Assembly (NCBI GenBank): GCA_029844215.1
Contig: CM056726.1
Coordinates: forward strand, 74,453,548-74,517,547
From: Przewalskia tangutica
Lineage: Eukaryota > Streptophyta > Magnoliopsida > Solanales > Solanaceae
DNA: 64,000 nt
Direction of reading: 5' to 3'
In this document: piece after piece, positions 19,895 to 29,520 of the stretch
Numbering within the stretch: position 1 is the first letter of the stretch
Layout of the letters: the number at the start of each line of letters is the position of its first letter
Notes under the pieces: model-generated
The model's input: the letters and a program-made list of their open reading frames with translations, nothing else
Databases searched by the model: none
Told to the model about the DNA's origin: nothing
Program-made: the position numbers and the translations under genes

Positions 19895-22863
19895 TGGAAA
19901 CTTTATTATCTCCAGAAGATAATTTAGTTAAAAGGATTAATACTCTATTAGCTCATGAAGCTAATCACAGTAGTGTAAGATACCCAGTATCTTCTTCCAA
20001 ATCCCGGGAAGAGGAAAAGTATTTTAACAGATCTGGTGAAACTATACTTGAACGTAAAGTTCAGAGGATAGACTATTCGCCAACAGTACCCAAAGTCTAC
20101 TGTCAACCAATTGATAGAAAGACTAACGGTCCCACTAAAAGCAATAAGCTTAGTGAAACTGGTATGATTAAAAATGATTTAATCAACAGAACTAATGATT
20201 CAGCTCTAGAAGCTAATTTAATCAAAAGAATTGATTCTTTGTTAGCTCCAGAAGCTAATTCAGTCAATAGTCAGAATACTAAGACTATGCTTCCACAAAA
20301 GCACAGCAAGCTTGGTATTATTAATGAAGATATCAATTTTAAAATTGATTGGAAAACCCTTAACAAGTTATGGGTAGATCCAGAACATACCATTAAAAGA
20401 AAATGGTACAACAGTACTTTCCCACTCGAGGAAAGAAAAGAGTTTAGAAATAATTGGATAAGTGATATGAACAGAATTAATTCTAATGTAGAATTTTTTA
20501 GGTGGTTTTGGATCAGATAAACTCCATAATGGCATGAAGTGTCTTGACACCATTCTTTGAAGAATGGTTCAAAAGAGAATCTTGTTGAAAGCGAACTCCG
20601 CCATTAGAACAGATTAAGGTCCCCGTAAAGGGTAAGATCTTGATTAACCAGTCGTTTAAAAAGAACGAAAAGGATCCAAAAGGATTCCAAAAGGAAAAGG
20701 AAGAAATCCGACAGTTGTTACAAGATACTGGTGCAAGTAAGGCCCACGTGTCTGGTGATAAACCGATTGGAACAGAAGGGAAAACCCTTTCTGATTACTT
20801 CTTCAATATTAAAGATTGTTTGGCAAAACGCCGCTCAAACTCAGATGATAATAATAAGTTATCAAACAGGATTAATAGTAAGCAAGAAATTTGAACTCAA
20901 TCAGAAACCGATGGGTTCTTATTCAAATGTTAATAAGAATGGATTAACAAGTCCAAAGATTATTAATAAGATTATTAATACCAAGAAGAGGGTCAGAAAA
21001 CCCAAAAGAAGAATGAATAATAATTCATTAACTGTTACAAAGTTAAATGAAGAACAGTCCAGTGATAATTCTGAAATTTCTTCAAAAGATTATTACGGTG
21101 ACGATAGTTCATCAATTTACAGTCCAGGTAGTTCCACCTCCAGCTCAGACTGCGAGAGTACTGGGAAAATCTGTACTTGTATGAAACAGAATAAGGTTAT
21201 CACGAATAACCATCAGGAGGTTTCCATTAGAGAAACTAAAATGATTCAGGATTTATTAAAAGAGATTATAAATCTAAAAGAAGAAATCCTCGATGCGAAA
21301 AAGAATCACGATCCACAGATTTGAAACTTTGACTAAATTAACGATTCGAGTTAATAAAAGTCAAAAAGAAAAGAATCAGAAATCATAAAAAGAATGATAA
21401 AACTGATTCATTAGATGATAATTCTAAAACATTGGTTAATGATTCATTAAGGGATTTAATTCCTGTTAATAATCAATTAACACCACCTACTTCTGAAGAA
21501 GCAGTTAGTAAAGCGAGTTAATGTTAATGTCCAAAGCACTAAGCTACGTGTCATTAATAAGATTTTAATAAACAGAGATTTTATTAAGTTATTAGACTGG
21601 AGCGGATCAAAATTGTATTTGCGAAGGATTAATACCTACTAAGTACTTAAGTAAAAGTACGTAAGTTATACTCTGCTACGTAAGATAGCATTAATATAAG
21701 CGGAAGCTTTAAAAGCACGTAAAGATATTTACTCCGATAATGATTTTGTTATTATACAAATCATAATTGAGGATATAAATTTAGGAATATCCTTCCTAAC
21801 TCGGATAAAAGCTTATACGCAAAGTTAAACGGTATTTACACTGATCTATGGGAAGAAACCTTGTGTTCCCATACGCATATGTTTTGATCACGATGATCAT
21901 GTTAAGAAACGATCTTTAAAAAGCGGCTATTAACCAATCGGGTTAACTACGTAAAAAGATGTTAAAATAAAGGAATAGAATCCAATTTAAAAACCGGAGG
22001 TGATTAATAGGGTTAAAATTTTAATTGATTCTATGAAAGAGAAATATGTCGGCTCTGCAAATGCTTTCTGCGAAGAGAGAAGCATCTGTAGATCTGCCAT
22101 ACACGGATGACTTGAGTGAAGAACATTCCCACAAAAGCGGATCGATCCGGATGAGCCATGAGCTCATAAAACATCAGAAAAGAAGTCAATGATCTACTTG
22201 AAAAGAAATCATTAGACATTCTAAAAGAATTATTCACTTTCTATTCTTACGAACGCTGAAAAGAAAGAGGAGTCTCGAGACTCGTGATAAACCATAAAGC
22301 CTTAACAAAGCATTAAAATGGATTAGGTACCGATACACAGTAAAAACTTAAAGATTTATTGATGTCTTTTCAGGCAGCCATTAAGTCCTTAAGATATGTT
22401 CTCTGTCAAGGAACCAATAAACCAATCAATAGAGCCATTGAGTTCTCTGCTAAAATCCCGAGTAAGATTCCTATAGGAAGTCTTAGGTACATAGCAGGTT
22501 TTATAAAAGGATTAGTCCAGAAAATTCCAGGTTTAGGAATCTCTAATCTAAAGACTTTTATGATAAAGTAAGTCTTTAACAGTCAGGCTAAAAACCATTG
22601 GATTTAGCATGAAAGGTCGGAAGGACCTATGCCGTCTTTCAGTGGAAATGGCCAGAGGGTTCGTTAAGATAGATACCTCCTAAATAGGAAGTAATCTTCA
22701 AAACAGTCAAACAATTTGATAAGAGTCAAAATTGTTTTCATATAGAGTACTATGTAGTACCAAAATAATTTGCTAATATTTTATTAAGAGTCGACTGCAA
22801 AGCAGCCAAAGAAACTTTACAAAAGGATTTAGTTTCAAAACAGACTTTGCCAGAAGGGAAATA
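19893..22863 (+). pseudogene. EPRV polyprotein, coat-protein-less type, RT and RNase H remnants (unit C)
   Basis: The frame opens at the ORF1 stop/start overlap, runs to 20520, then is broken repeatedly (20520, about 20885, 21320 and later). Recognisable parts in order: N-terminal domain with FKIDWKTLNKLW and FFRWF; serine-rich acidic region with the CX6CXC cluster (near 21150); coiled coil (21230-21300); protease site region (about 21595-21720, damaged); protease-RT linker (21848-22000); RT finger piece (22160-22330); a piece resembling the RT thumb (KPINRAIEF, SLRYIAGF; 22370-22570); and an RNase H fragment with RVDCKAAKETLQKD (22785-22850). The coat protein is absent, and so is the RT palm with the Y-x-D-D box. 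It cannot make active enzyme. Confidence 0.75.
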
Positions 22864-24072
22864 ATGAGGCCAGGATCCCAGGGCTTACGCCCGATGAGAC
22901 CACCTTTTCAGAATAAATTGGAAGAAAAAATGAAACAGCCTTTTGCAGAAAAAACTGCAGTTCCAATTCTTCATAAACCCAGTGGACAAAATAGGTTCAC
23001 AGTATTGGGAGATCTCCCAATTATACCAGTCTCCTCTAAAAAGGGGAAGGAACAGGTTCAGCCGTTCAAAGCTACACCAGCATCTGCCTGCAGCAGGGGC
23101 GATTCTGGATGGTTCCTCCGGAATCATACTCAGAAGCAGTTAAACCAGTAGGGCCCTCTAAGAAAGAGATACCAGCCCCCATCCAGAAATGGGAATTTAT
23201 CCATACCTGACACTTGCGATAATGGCACTGGACAAACAGTATGAAAATTTTAGGGTACAAGATTTGCTAAAACCCTGTTATACAGACCACCAGTATGTGG
23301 ATACTCAAGACTCCCTGAAAACTAGGAAGTACTATGAGTTTATTTTAGTTGATACCGACTCCATAGAAGTCGAGCACAAGTATTTTGATAAAACAGACGG
23401 AATTGAGTATTCCAAGTTTACCATTAAAAAGATTTTAAGTCCATTTAATTGGTATGTAGATCACCTACAAACCCAGATACCATTATCCAGACTCATGGGC
23501 CATGGCTATAATTGGTATGATTATAAGGATGCGTGGTTCAATTTTACGTATGTTAGGCCAAATACCCACACTTGGTTCATCAAATATGCGAAGGGATTAA
23601 GGAGAAAGTTATTCCCGGATGGTTCTACGAATGGTGGAGCATCTTTGGAGAAACTCACGGTGGTAGCTTGAGCTTCGGGATAAGTATAAGAGTTTCCAAG
23701 AGGAACAATGATTTCGACTTTACGAGAACATATTAAGTTATGCAAGTTCTTTTTAACAAAAGAATTTCGTATATCATTAATTGGTCATTTGATATCCGTG
23801 AGATAAACAGATCCGTTATTTAAGCAAGACCATCGAATTAAAGGATGGAGCCCAAAACCGGGGAAGAACTTAAGGTAAAACCGGAAAGAAGAAGTCCATC
23901 TTCCTCGGGAGAAACCTCACGTTCTAAATCGAAACCGTAAGGAAGCTATTAGAAGCTCCGCAAAATTAGAGGATGAAGAAGAAGTGGAATCAACCACGGT
24001 GAAACAGATAATGGCGACATGCTCATTCCACGAGAATTGCACAAGCCTGCAGATCGTGCCTCAAAGAAATAA
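22864..24072 (+). pseudogene. EPRV downstream ORF ('ORF4'), broken (unit C)
   Basis: The reading starts at an ATG right after the RNase H remnant (MRPGSQG) and is carried by frames 22864-23151 and 23189-23671, then by a shifted frame to about 24072. The best-kept part has TRKYYEFILVDTDSIEVEH, an FTIKKILSPFNW stretch, NWYDYKDAWFNFTYVRPNTH and TWFIKYAKG, then a W-W-x-x-F-G segment in another frame. The aromatic-rich core recalls a domain found downstream of RNase H in several plant pararetroviruses. That is from memory and needs a search. By position it could be the inclusion-body/transactivator-type gene. It is broken by at least three frameshifts. Confidence 0.55.
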
Positions 24073-24109
24073 CGATGCAGTCCCTTCCGAGAAAAGGGCG
24101 TAGCAGGAT

Positions 24110-24375
24110 GGTGACACTTGCCCTTTCAGAAAAGTAAAGGACACTTGCCCCTTCAGATAAAGCAGAAAGCGACACTTGCCCCTTCGGAAAAGCAAGAGTC
24201 AAAAGTAAAGCAGATGGTGACATTTTCCCTTTCGCAAAAGCAAAAGGACAAAACCCATAAAGCAGACAGCGACCTTTGCCTCTTCAGAAAAGAAAGAGCC
24301 AAAGACAGCGACATAAAGCAGGAGAAGACAAAGGACTTTAAAGCAGAAGAAGACGTTTGCCCTTTCGAAAAAGTA
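24110..24375 (+). repeat. GGGCAA-motif array upstream of EPRV promoter (unit C)
   Basis: Reverse complement of the arrays in units B and D: repeated ACTTGCCCTTTC-type motifs near 24114, 24143, 24174, 24225, 24270 and 24356, separated by AAAG-rich spacers. The 89-codon frame 24118-24387 simply follows the repeat. Confidence 0.6.
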
Positions 24376-24421
24376 AAGGTCATGTAATCTTAGCCGTCCA
24401 TTTGTTTTAAACAGAACCGTC

Positions 24422-24460
24422 CACGTGTTAGGACGAATAATTCATTCGAGGCCTATTTAA
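24422..24460 (+). promoter_or_regulatory. EPRV promoter: G-box and TATA box (unit C)
   Basis: CACGTG at 24422-24427 is followed by TATTTAA at 24454-24460. The likely RNA start is about 30 bp downstream, near the CT-rich stretch at 24500-24512. Units B and D share the layout. Confidence 0.7.
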
Positions 24461-24553
24461 GGTTCTCACTTTGTAATTGCTAAGGCATTCGGAAATACCC
24501 TCTCTCTCTCTTTCTTTGCCTGATCTTGTATCCCTCTCCTTTCAAATGCTTTG

Positions 24554-24559
24554 AATAAA
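24554..24559 (+). terminator. EPRV poly(A) signal AATAAA (unit C)
   Basis: AATAAA lies about 100 bp downstream of the TATA box and upstream of the PBS. In pararetroviruses this signal is ignored on first passage and used after a full circle, giving a terminally redundant RNA. The same signal occurs in B and D. Confidence 0.6.
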
Positions 24560-24652
24560 ATTTGTAAGTTTTAAATTATATTTTCTTATGGTTTAAAGTT
24601 TTAAATTCTGTTTTTCGCATCTTACTCAGTCTTCCGCTTTATTCACACTTTA

Positions 24653-24665
24653 TGGTATCAGAGCC
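24653..24665 (+). other. EPRV primer-binding site (tRNA-iMet) (unit C)
   Basis: TGGTATCAGAGCC, complementary to initiator tRNA-Met, marks the conventional start of the viral genome. The leader continues on its right. Confidence 0.9.
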
Positions 24666-24769
24666 ATGTTGGTAGAGATGAGTGAGTAGTCTCATACTAC
24701 CGTCCTTAGGGCGGTGTTGTTCTTAGGTTGCTAGGAAGTTCCTGTTACTCTGTTTGAATTCCTGTAGAG

Positions 24770-24970
24770 CTACCAGTATAGTGACCCTGTTCGCTAGTGG
24801 TTATACTGTTCTTAGTTTACTGTAGTTACCGATGTCGTAACCCTGTTCCGTTAGAGGTCATACTGTTTAAAGTTTCTGTAGTTACCGATGTTGTTACCCT
24901 GTTCCGTTAGAGGTTATACTGTTCTTAGTTTACTGTAGTTACCGATGTCGTAACCCTGTTCCGTTAGAGG
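24770..24970 (+). repeat. EPRV leader minisatellite 2, about 56-bp units (unit C)
   Basis: About 3.5 units, each with CTGTAGTTACCGATGT, CCCTGTTCCGTTAGAGG and CATACTGTT or TATACTGTT. The array stops at the inverted junction with unit D. Confidence 0.75.
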
Positions 24971-25187
24971 TCATATTAGTTATTAATTACTATAATTACC
25001 TAAATAGTTCTCCTACCGTAGTTATCATACTGGTTTTCAATTACTATAACCACCTAAATAGTTCTCCTATCCGAAACTTATCGACACTATTTCCTATTCT
25101 TTTTAACAACTTAAGCGAGTGACTCGTTCTGTTTGACTGAGACCATCTCCTACGTTCTTCAGCGACATCCAACAGTCATACCAAATA

Positions 25188-25313
25188 CTGGGTATCCTCC
25201 TCCCGGGATTTGGAAGAAGATACTGGGTATCTTACACTACTGTGATTAGCTTCATGAGCTAATAGAGTATTAATCCTTTTAACTAAATTATCTTCTGGAG
25301 ATAAAAAAGTTTC
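25188..25313 (-). pseudogene. Polyprotein N-terminal stub after ORF1 (unit D)
   Basis: The sequence following ORF1 encodes the METFLSPEDNLVKRINTLLAHEAN start seen in C, for about 40 codons. Near 25187-25205 it is cut and joined to viral leader sequence. The TACTGGGTATC element is present twice here (about 25187 and 25221), suggesting repair with templated filler. Confidence 0.6.
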
Positions 25314-25315
25314 CA

Positions 25316-25621
25316 TTAATAATGGAATGTGTGAAGCTCATTCAAACGATGAGTAATTTTTGACGCTGTTGATAAACTATCAACCCTTATCCTTAACCCT
25401 ACGTTTTCTTCATAGAGTTCAGTCCTCTTATTGATGATTAACTGTTTTACTATGACTTGATGAAAGTCATCCAAACCTTCAATTGGTTTAGCAATTTTGT
25501 AATACCCTAATTCTTTTAGGTTTGCCTTTATCCTTCTATTACATTCATTACTAATTGTAATAAACTTAATAGTTTGAGAATTATATCTTCTTATAAGATT
25601 AAATTCTTGACGCATCTTCAT
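25316..25621 (-). CDS. EPRV ORF1, 101 codons (unit D)
   Basis: Nearly identical to the unit A copy; the visible change is Phe for Val near the C-terminus (LHTFHY against LHTVHY). Length is 101 codons, with the stop overlapping the next ATG. The product is charged and probably helical, and its function is unknown. The close match between A and D suggests that these two units share a recent origin. Confidence 0.75.
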   Translation of the reverse strand: MKMRQEFNLIRRYNSQTIKFITISNECNRRIKANLKELGYYKIAKPIEGLDDFHQVIVKQLIINKRTELYEENVGLRIRVDSLSTASKITHRLNELHTFHY

Positions 25622-25744
25622 TTATAACTTCTTGGTTTAACCAAGGTCTGTCGACAAGCGTGGAAACTACCATCCTTTACCTAGGGCTGCTGTTCTATCT
25701 TGTTACTAGGACTTAATCCTACTCTTTTCCTATTCCTCCGACTA

Positions 25745-26440
25745 CCTAAACAGTACTCCTATCCTAGTTGTTTATACTAGTTCTTTACTAACTATAATTA
25801 CCTAAATAGTTCTCCTACCGTAATTATCATACTAGTTTTCGATTACTATAATTACCTAAATAGTTCTCCTACCGTAGTTATCATACTGGTTTTCAATTAC
25901 TATAACCACCTAAATAGTTCTCCTATCCGAAACTTATCAACACTATTTCCTATTCTTTTTAACAACTTAACGAGTGACTTGTTCTGTTTGACTGAGACCA
26001 TCTCCTACGTTCTTCAGCGACATCCAAGTCATACCGCCGCTACCTCGGCTAGCGGGCTTCATTCTTCGCCTCCAGGAAAGCTTACTTCAGTAGTACTTTC
26101 AGTCAATCATTCAAACAGAACAGTGCGACCTCTAAGTGATTAAACTTACTCCGGAATAGTGGACTCTAACGAGCAATTAGCGATTACGGTAGCTACAGAA
26201 CTTAAACGGATGACCTCTACGGAACAGGTAACAACATCGTAACTCTGAAACTTTAAGCGATTATGACCTCTAACGAACAGGTTACGACATCGGTAACTAC
26301 ATGAAACTAAGAACAAGATAACCACTAGCGACAGGTCACTATCGGTAGCTCTACAGGAATTCAAACAGAGTAACAGGAACTTCCTAGCAACCTAAGAACA
26401 ACACCACCCTAAGGACGGTAGTATGAGACTACTCACTCAT
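25745..26440 (-). repeat. EPRV leader of unit D with both minisatellites
   Basis: Minisatellite 1 (about 54-bp units) is at 25745-25935. The inverted 11-bp pair is at 25981-25991 and 26111-26121. Degraded minisatellite 2 units are at about 26150-26360. No protein-coding frame is conserved. Confidence 0.7.
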
Positions 26441-26452
26441 CTCTACCAACAT

Positions 26453-26465
26453 GGCTCTGATACCA
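26453..26465 (-). other. EPRV primer-binding site (tRNA-iMet) (unit D)
   Basis: TGGTATCAGAGCC on the minus strand, as at 13482 and 24653. Confidence 0.9.
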
Positions 26466-26549
26466 TAAAGTGTGAATAAAGCGGAAGACTGAGTAAGATG
26501 CGAAAAACAGAATTTAAAACTTTAAAACATAAGAAAATATAATTTAAAA

Positions 26550-26700
26550 CTTACAAATTTTATTCAAAGCATTTGAAAGGAGAGGGATACAAGATCAGGC
26601 AAGGAAAGAGAGAGAGAGGGTATTTCCGAATGCCTTAGCAATTACAAAGTGAGAACCTTAAATAGGCCTCGAATGAATTATTCGTCCTAACACGTGGACG
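26550..26700 (-). promoter_or_regulatory. EPRV promoter (unit D)
   Basis: In viral sense: G-box CACGTG (26691-26696), TATTTAA (26658-26664), CT-rich start region (about 26605-26618), then an AATAAA-type signal near 26560, about 100 bp before the PBS. Same order as in B and C. Confidence 0.7.
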
Positions 26701-26749
26701 GTTCTGTTTAAAACAAATGGACGGCTAAGATTACATGACCTTTACTTTT

Positions 26750-27003
26750 TCGAAAGGGCAAACGTCTTCTTCTGCTTTAAAGTCCTTTGTCTTCTTCTGC
26801 TTTATGTCGCTGTCTCTGGCTCTTTCTTTTCTGAAGAGGCAAAGGTCGCTGTCTGCTTTATGGGTTTTGTCCTTTTGCTTTTGCGAAAGGGCAAATGTCA
26901 CCATCTGCTTTACTTTTGACTCTTGCTTTTCCGAAGGGGCAAGTGTCGCTTTCTGCTTTATCTGAAGGGGCAAGTGTCCTTTACTTTTCTGAAAGGGCAA
27001 GTG
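26750..27003 (-). repeat. GGGCAA-motif array upstream of EPRV promoter (unit D)
   Basis: Six motifs near 26755, 26838, 26889, 26936, 26967 and 26995, spaced as in unit B, directly between the ORF4 stop and the promoter. The 89-codon antisense-like frame 27000-26731 follows the repeat. Confidence 0.6.
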
Positions 27004-27048
27004 TCACCATCCTGTTTTACGTCCTTTTCTGGAAGGGACCTGCTGTTG

Positions 27049-28256
27049 TTATTTGCTGAGGTACGCATCTGCGTAGGCTTGTGCAATTCCTCGGGGAATG
27101 AGCATGTCGCCATTATCTGTTTCACTGTGGTTGGATTCCACTTCTTCTTCATCCTCTAATTTTGCCAGAGCTTCTAATAGCTTCCTTCTGGTTTCTGATT
27201 TAGAACGTGAGGTTTCTCCTGAGGAAGATGGACTTCTTCTTTCTGGTTTTACCTTAAGTTCTTCCCTGGGTTTTGGGCTCCATCCTTTAATTCTGATGGT
27301 CTTGCTTAAATAACGGATCCTGTTTATCTCCTGGATATCAAATGACCAATTAATGATATACGAAATTCTTTTGTTAAAAAAGAACTTGCATAACTTAATA
27401 TGTTCTGGTAAAGTCGAAATCTGTTGTTCCTCTTGGAAACTCTTATACTTATCCCGAAGCTTCAAGCTACCACATGAGTTTCCTCCAAAGATGCTCCACC
27501 ATTCGTAGAACCATCCAGGAATAACTTTCTCCTTAATCCCTTCTGTATATTTGATGAACCAAGTGTGGGTATTTGGCCTAACATACAGAAAATTGAACCA
27601 CGATCCTTATAATCATACCAATTATAGGCTTGCGATGCAGTGAGTCTGGATAATGGTATCCGGGTTTGTAGGTGATCTACATACCAATTAAATGGACTTA
27701 AAATCTTTTAATGGTAAACTTGGAATACTCAATTCGTCTGTTTTATCAAAATACTTGTGCTCGACTTACATGGAGTCGGTATCAACTAAAATAAACTCAT
27801 AGTACTTCCTAGTTTTGAAGTCTTGAGTATCCACATCTTGGTGAGTGCGTATAACAGGTTTTAGCAAATCTTGTACCCTAAAATTTTCATCTGTTTGTCC
27901 ATTGCCATTATCGGCAAGTGCAGGTATGGATAAATTCCCATTTACGGATGGGTGGTATCTCTTTCTTAGAGGGCCTCTTTGGTTTAATCGCTTCGAGTAT
28001 GATTCCGGGAACCATCTGTAACTTTCCTGCTGCTGGCGAATCTTTGGTGTAGCTTTGAGCAGTGAACACATTCCTTCCCCTTTTTAGAGGAGACTGGTAT
28101 AATTGGGAGATCTCCCAATACTATGAACTTATTTTGTCCACTGGGTTTATGAAGAATTGGAGCTGGCTTTTTTTACGCAAAGGCATTTCATTTTTCTTCC
28201 AATTTATTCTGAAAAGGTGGTCTCATCAGGCGTAAGCCCTGGGATCCTGGCCTCAT
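27049..28256 (-). pseudogene. EPRV downstream ORF ('ORF4') (unit D)
   Basis: The start is at 28256 (MRPGSQG-type) and the stop near 27049. Frames 28071-27766 and 27465-27049 are open; the middle is shifted. The first carries NFRVQDLLKPV and TRKYYEFILVDTDS, as in unit C. The last 138 codons hold a charged region (KLRDKYKSFQEEQQ), an ISYIINWSFDI segment, a Ser/Arg/Lys-rich stretch and an acidic coiled-coil-like stretch (LLEALAKLEDEEEVE). The natural stop lies just before the GGGCAA array. The family is not firmly identified; transactivator/inclusion-body position is an inference. Confidence 0.55.
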
Positions 28257-28258
28257 TA

Positions 28259-29520
28259 TTTCCCTGTAAAATTCTCTCATCAGAAAATCTGGTAGAGAGT
28301 TCTTTTTTATAAAATCAAATTTTAAAATTCGAAATTTGATAATAAAGCTTGCCTTCTGGCAAAATCTGTTTTGAAACTAAATCCTTTTGTAAAGTTTCTT
28401 TGGCTGCTTTGCAGTCGACTCTTAATAAAATATTAGCAATTTATTTTGGTACTACATAGTACTCTATATGAAAACAATTTTGACTCTTATCAAATTGTTT
28501 GATTGTTTCTGAAGATTACTTCCTATTTAGGAGGTATCTGTCTTAACGAACCCTCTGGCCATTTCCACTGAAAGACGGCATAGGTCCTTCCGACCTTTCA
28601 TGCTAAATCCAATGGTTTTTAGCCTGACTGTTAAAGACTTACTTTATCATAAAAGTCTTTAGATTAGAGATTCCTAAACACAGAATTTTACGGACTAATC
28701 CTTTTATAAAACTGCTATGTACCTAAGACTTCCTATAGGAATCTTACTCGGATTTTAGCGAGAGAACTCAATGCTCTATTGATTGGTTTATTGGTTCCTT
28801 GACAGAGAACATATCTTAAGGACTTAATGGTCACTGAAAGACATCAATAAATCTTTAAGTTTTTACTAGGTATCGTACCTAATCCATTTTAATGCTTTGT
28901 TAAGCGGTTTATGGTTTATCACGAGTCTCGAGACTCCTCTTTCTTTTTTCGCGTTCTTGTAAGAATAGAAAAGTGAATAATTCTTTAGAATGTCTAATGA
29001 TTTCTTTTCAAGTAGATCATTGACTTCCTCTTTCTGATGTTTTATGAGCTCATGGCTCATCCGATCGATCGGCTTTTGTGGGAATGTTCTTCTCACTCAA
29101 GTCATCCGTGTATGGCGGATCTACGATGCTTCTCTCTTTCAGTAAAGCATTTGGTAGAGCTGGACATATTTCTCTTTTCATAGAATCAATTAAAATTTTA
29201 ACCCTATTAATCACCTCCGGGGTTTTTAAATTGGATTCTATTCCTTTTATTTTAACATCCTTTTTTACGTAGTTAACCTGATTGGTTAATAGCCGTTTTT
29301 TAAAGACTGTTTTCTGTTTAACATGATCACTGTGATCAAAAACATGTACGTATGGGAACACAAGGTTTCTTCCCATAGGACTGGTGTAAATACCGTTTAA
29401 CTTTGCGGTATAAGCTTTTATCTGAGTTAGGAAGGATATTCCTAAATTTATATCCTCAATTATGATTTGTATAATAACAAAATCATTATCGGAGTAAATA
29501 TCTTTACGTGCTTTTAGAAG
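28259..29520 (-). pseudogene. Protease end, RT finger and RNase H remnants (unit D)
   Basis: Starting right of the deletion at 29514-29520: protease C-terminal piece, linker MGRNLVFPYVHVF (29376), RT entry (IDSMKREICPALPN), then in a shifted frame PIDRMSHELIKHQKEEV and the RT finger motif RLVINHKPLNKALKWIRY (29096-28866). The palm is missing. The frame passes to SLRYVLCQGTNKPINRA (28800-28740), a thumb-like piece, then to an RNase H fragment with VDCKAAKETLQKD near 28380-28440. Organisation is the same as in unit C, so the RT deletion is ancestral to both. Confidence 0.7.

Larger units (their letters stand above)
19139..24975 (+). mobile_element. Endogenous pararetrovirus unit C
   Basis: The only plus-strand viral unit: leader, ORF1 (19589), coat-protein-less polyprotein (from 19893), protease, RT finger piece, RNase H remnant, ORF4 (22864), GGGCAA array, promoter, PBS (24653) and the start of a second leader. 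At 24970-24975 it meets unit D in opposite orientation within leader repeats. It has the same gene content and the same RT deletion as unit D, so both descend from one defective genome or one inverted segment. Confidence 0.85.

Noticed and set aside
24653..24665. TGGTATCAGAGCC as part of a tRNA gene
   Set aside because: Only the 3' complement of tRNA-Met is present, with no cloverleaf around it. It is a primer-binding site.
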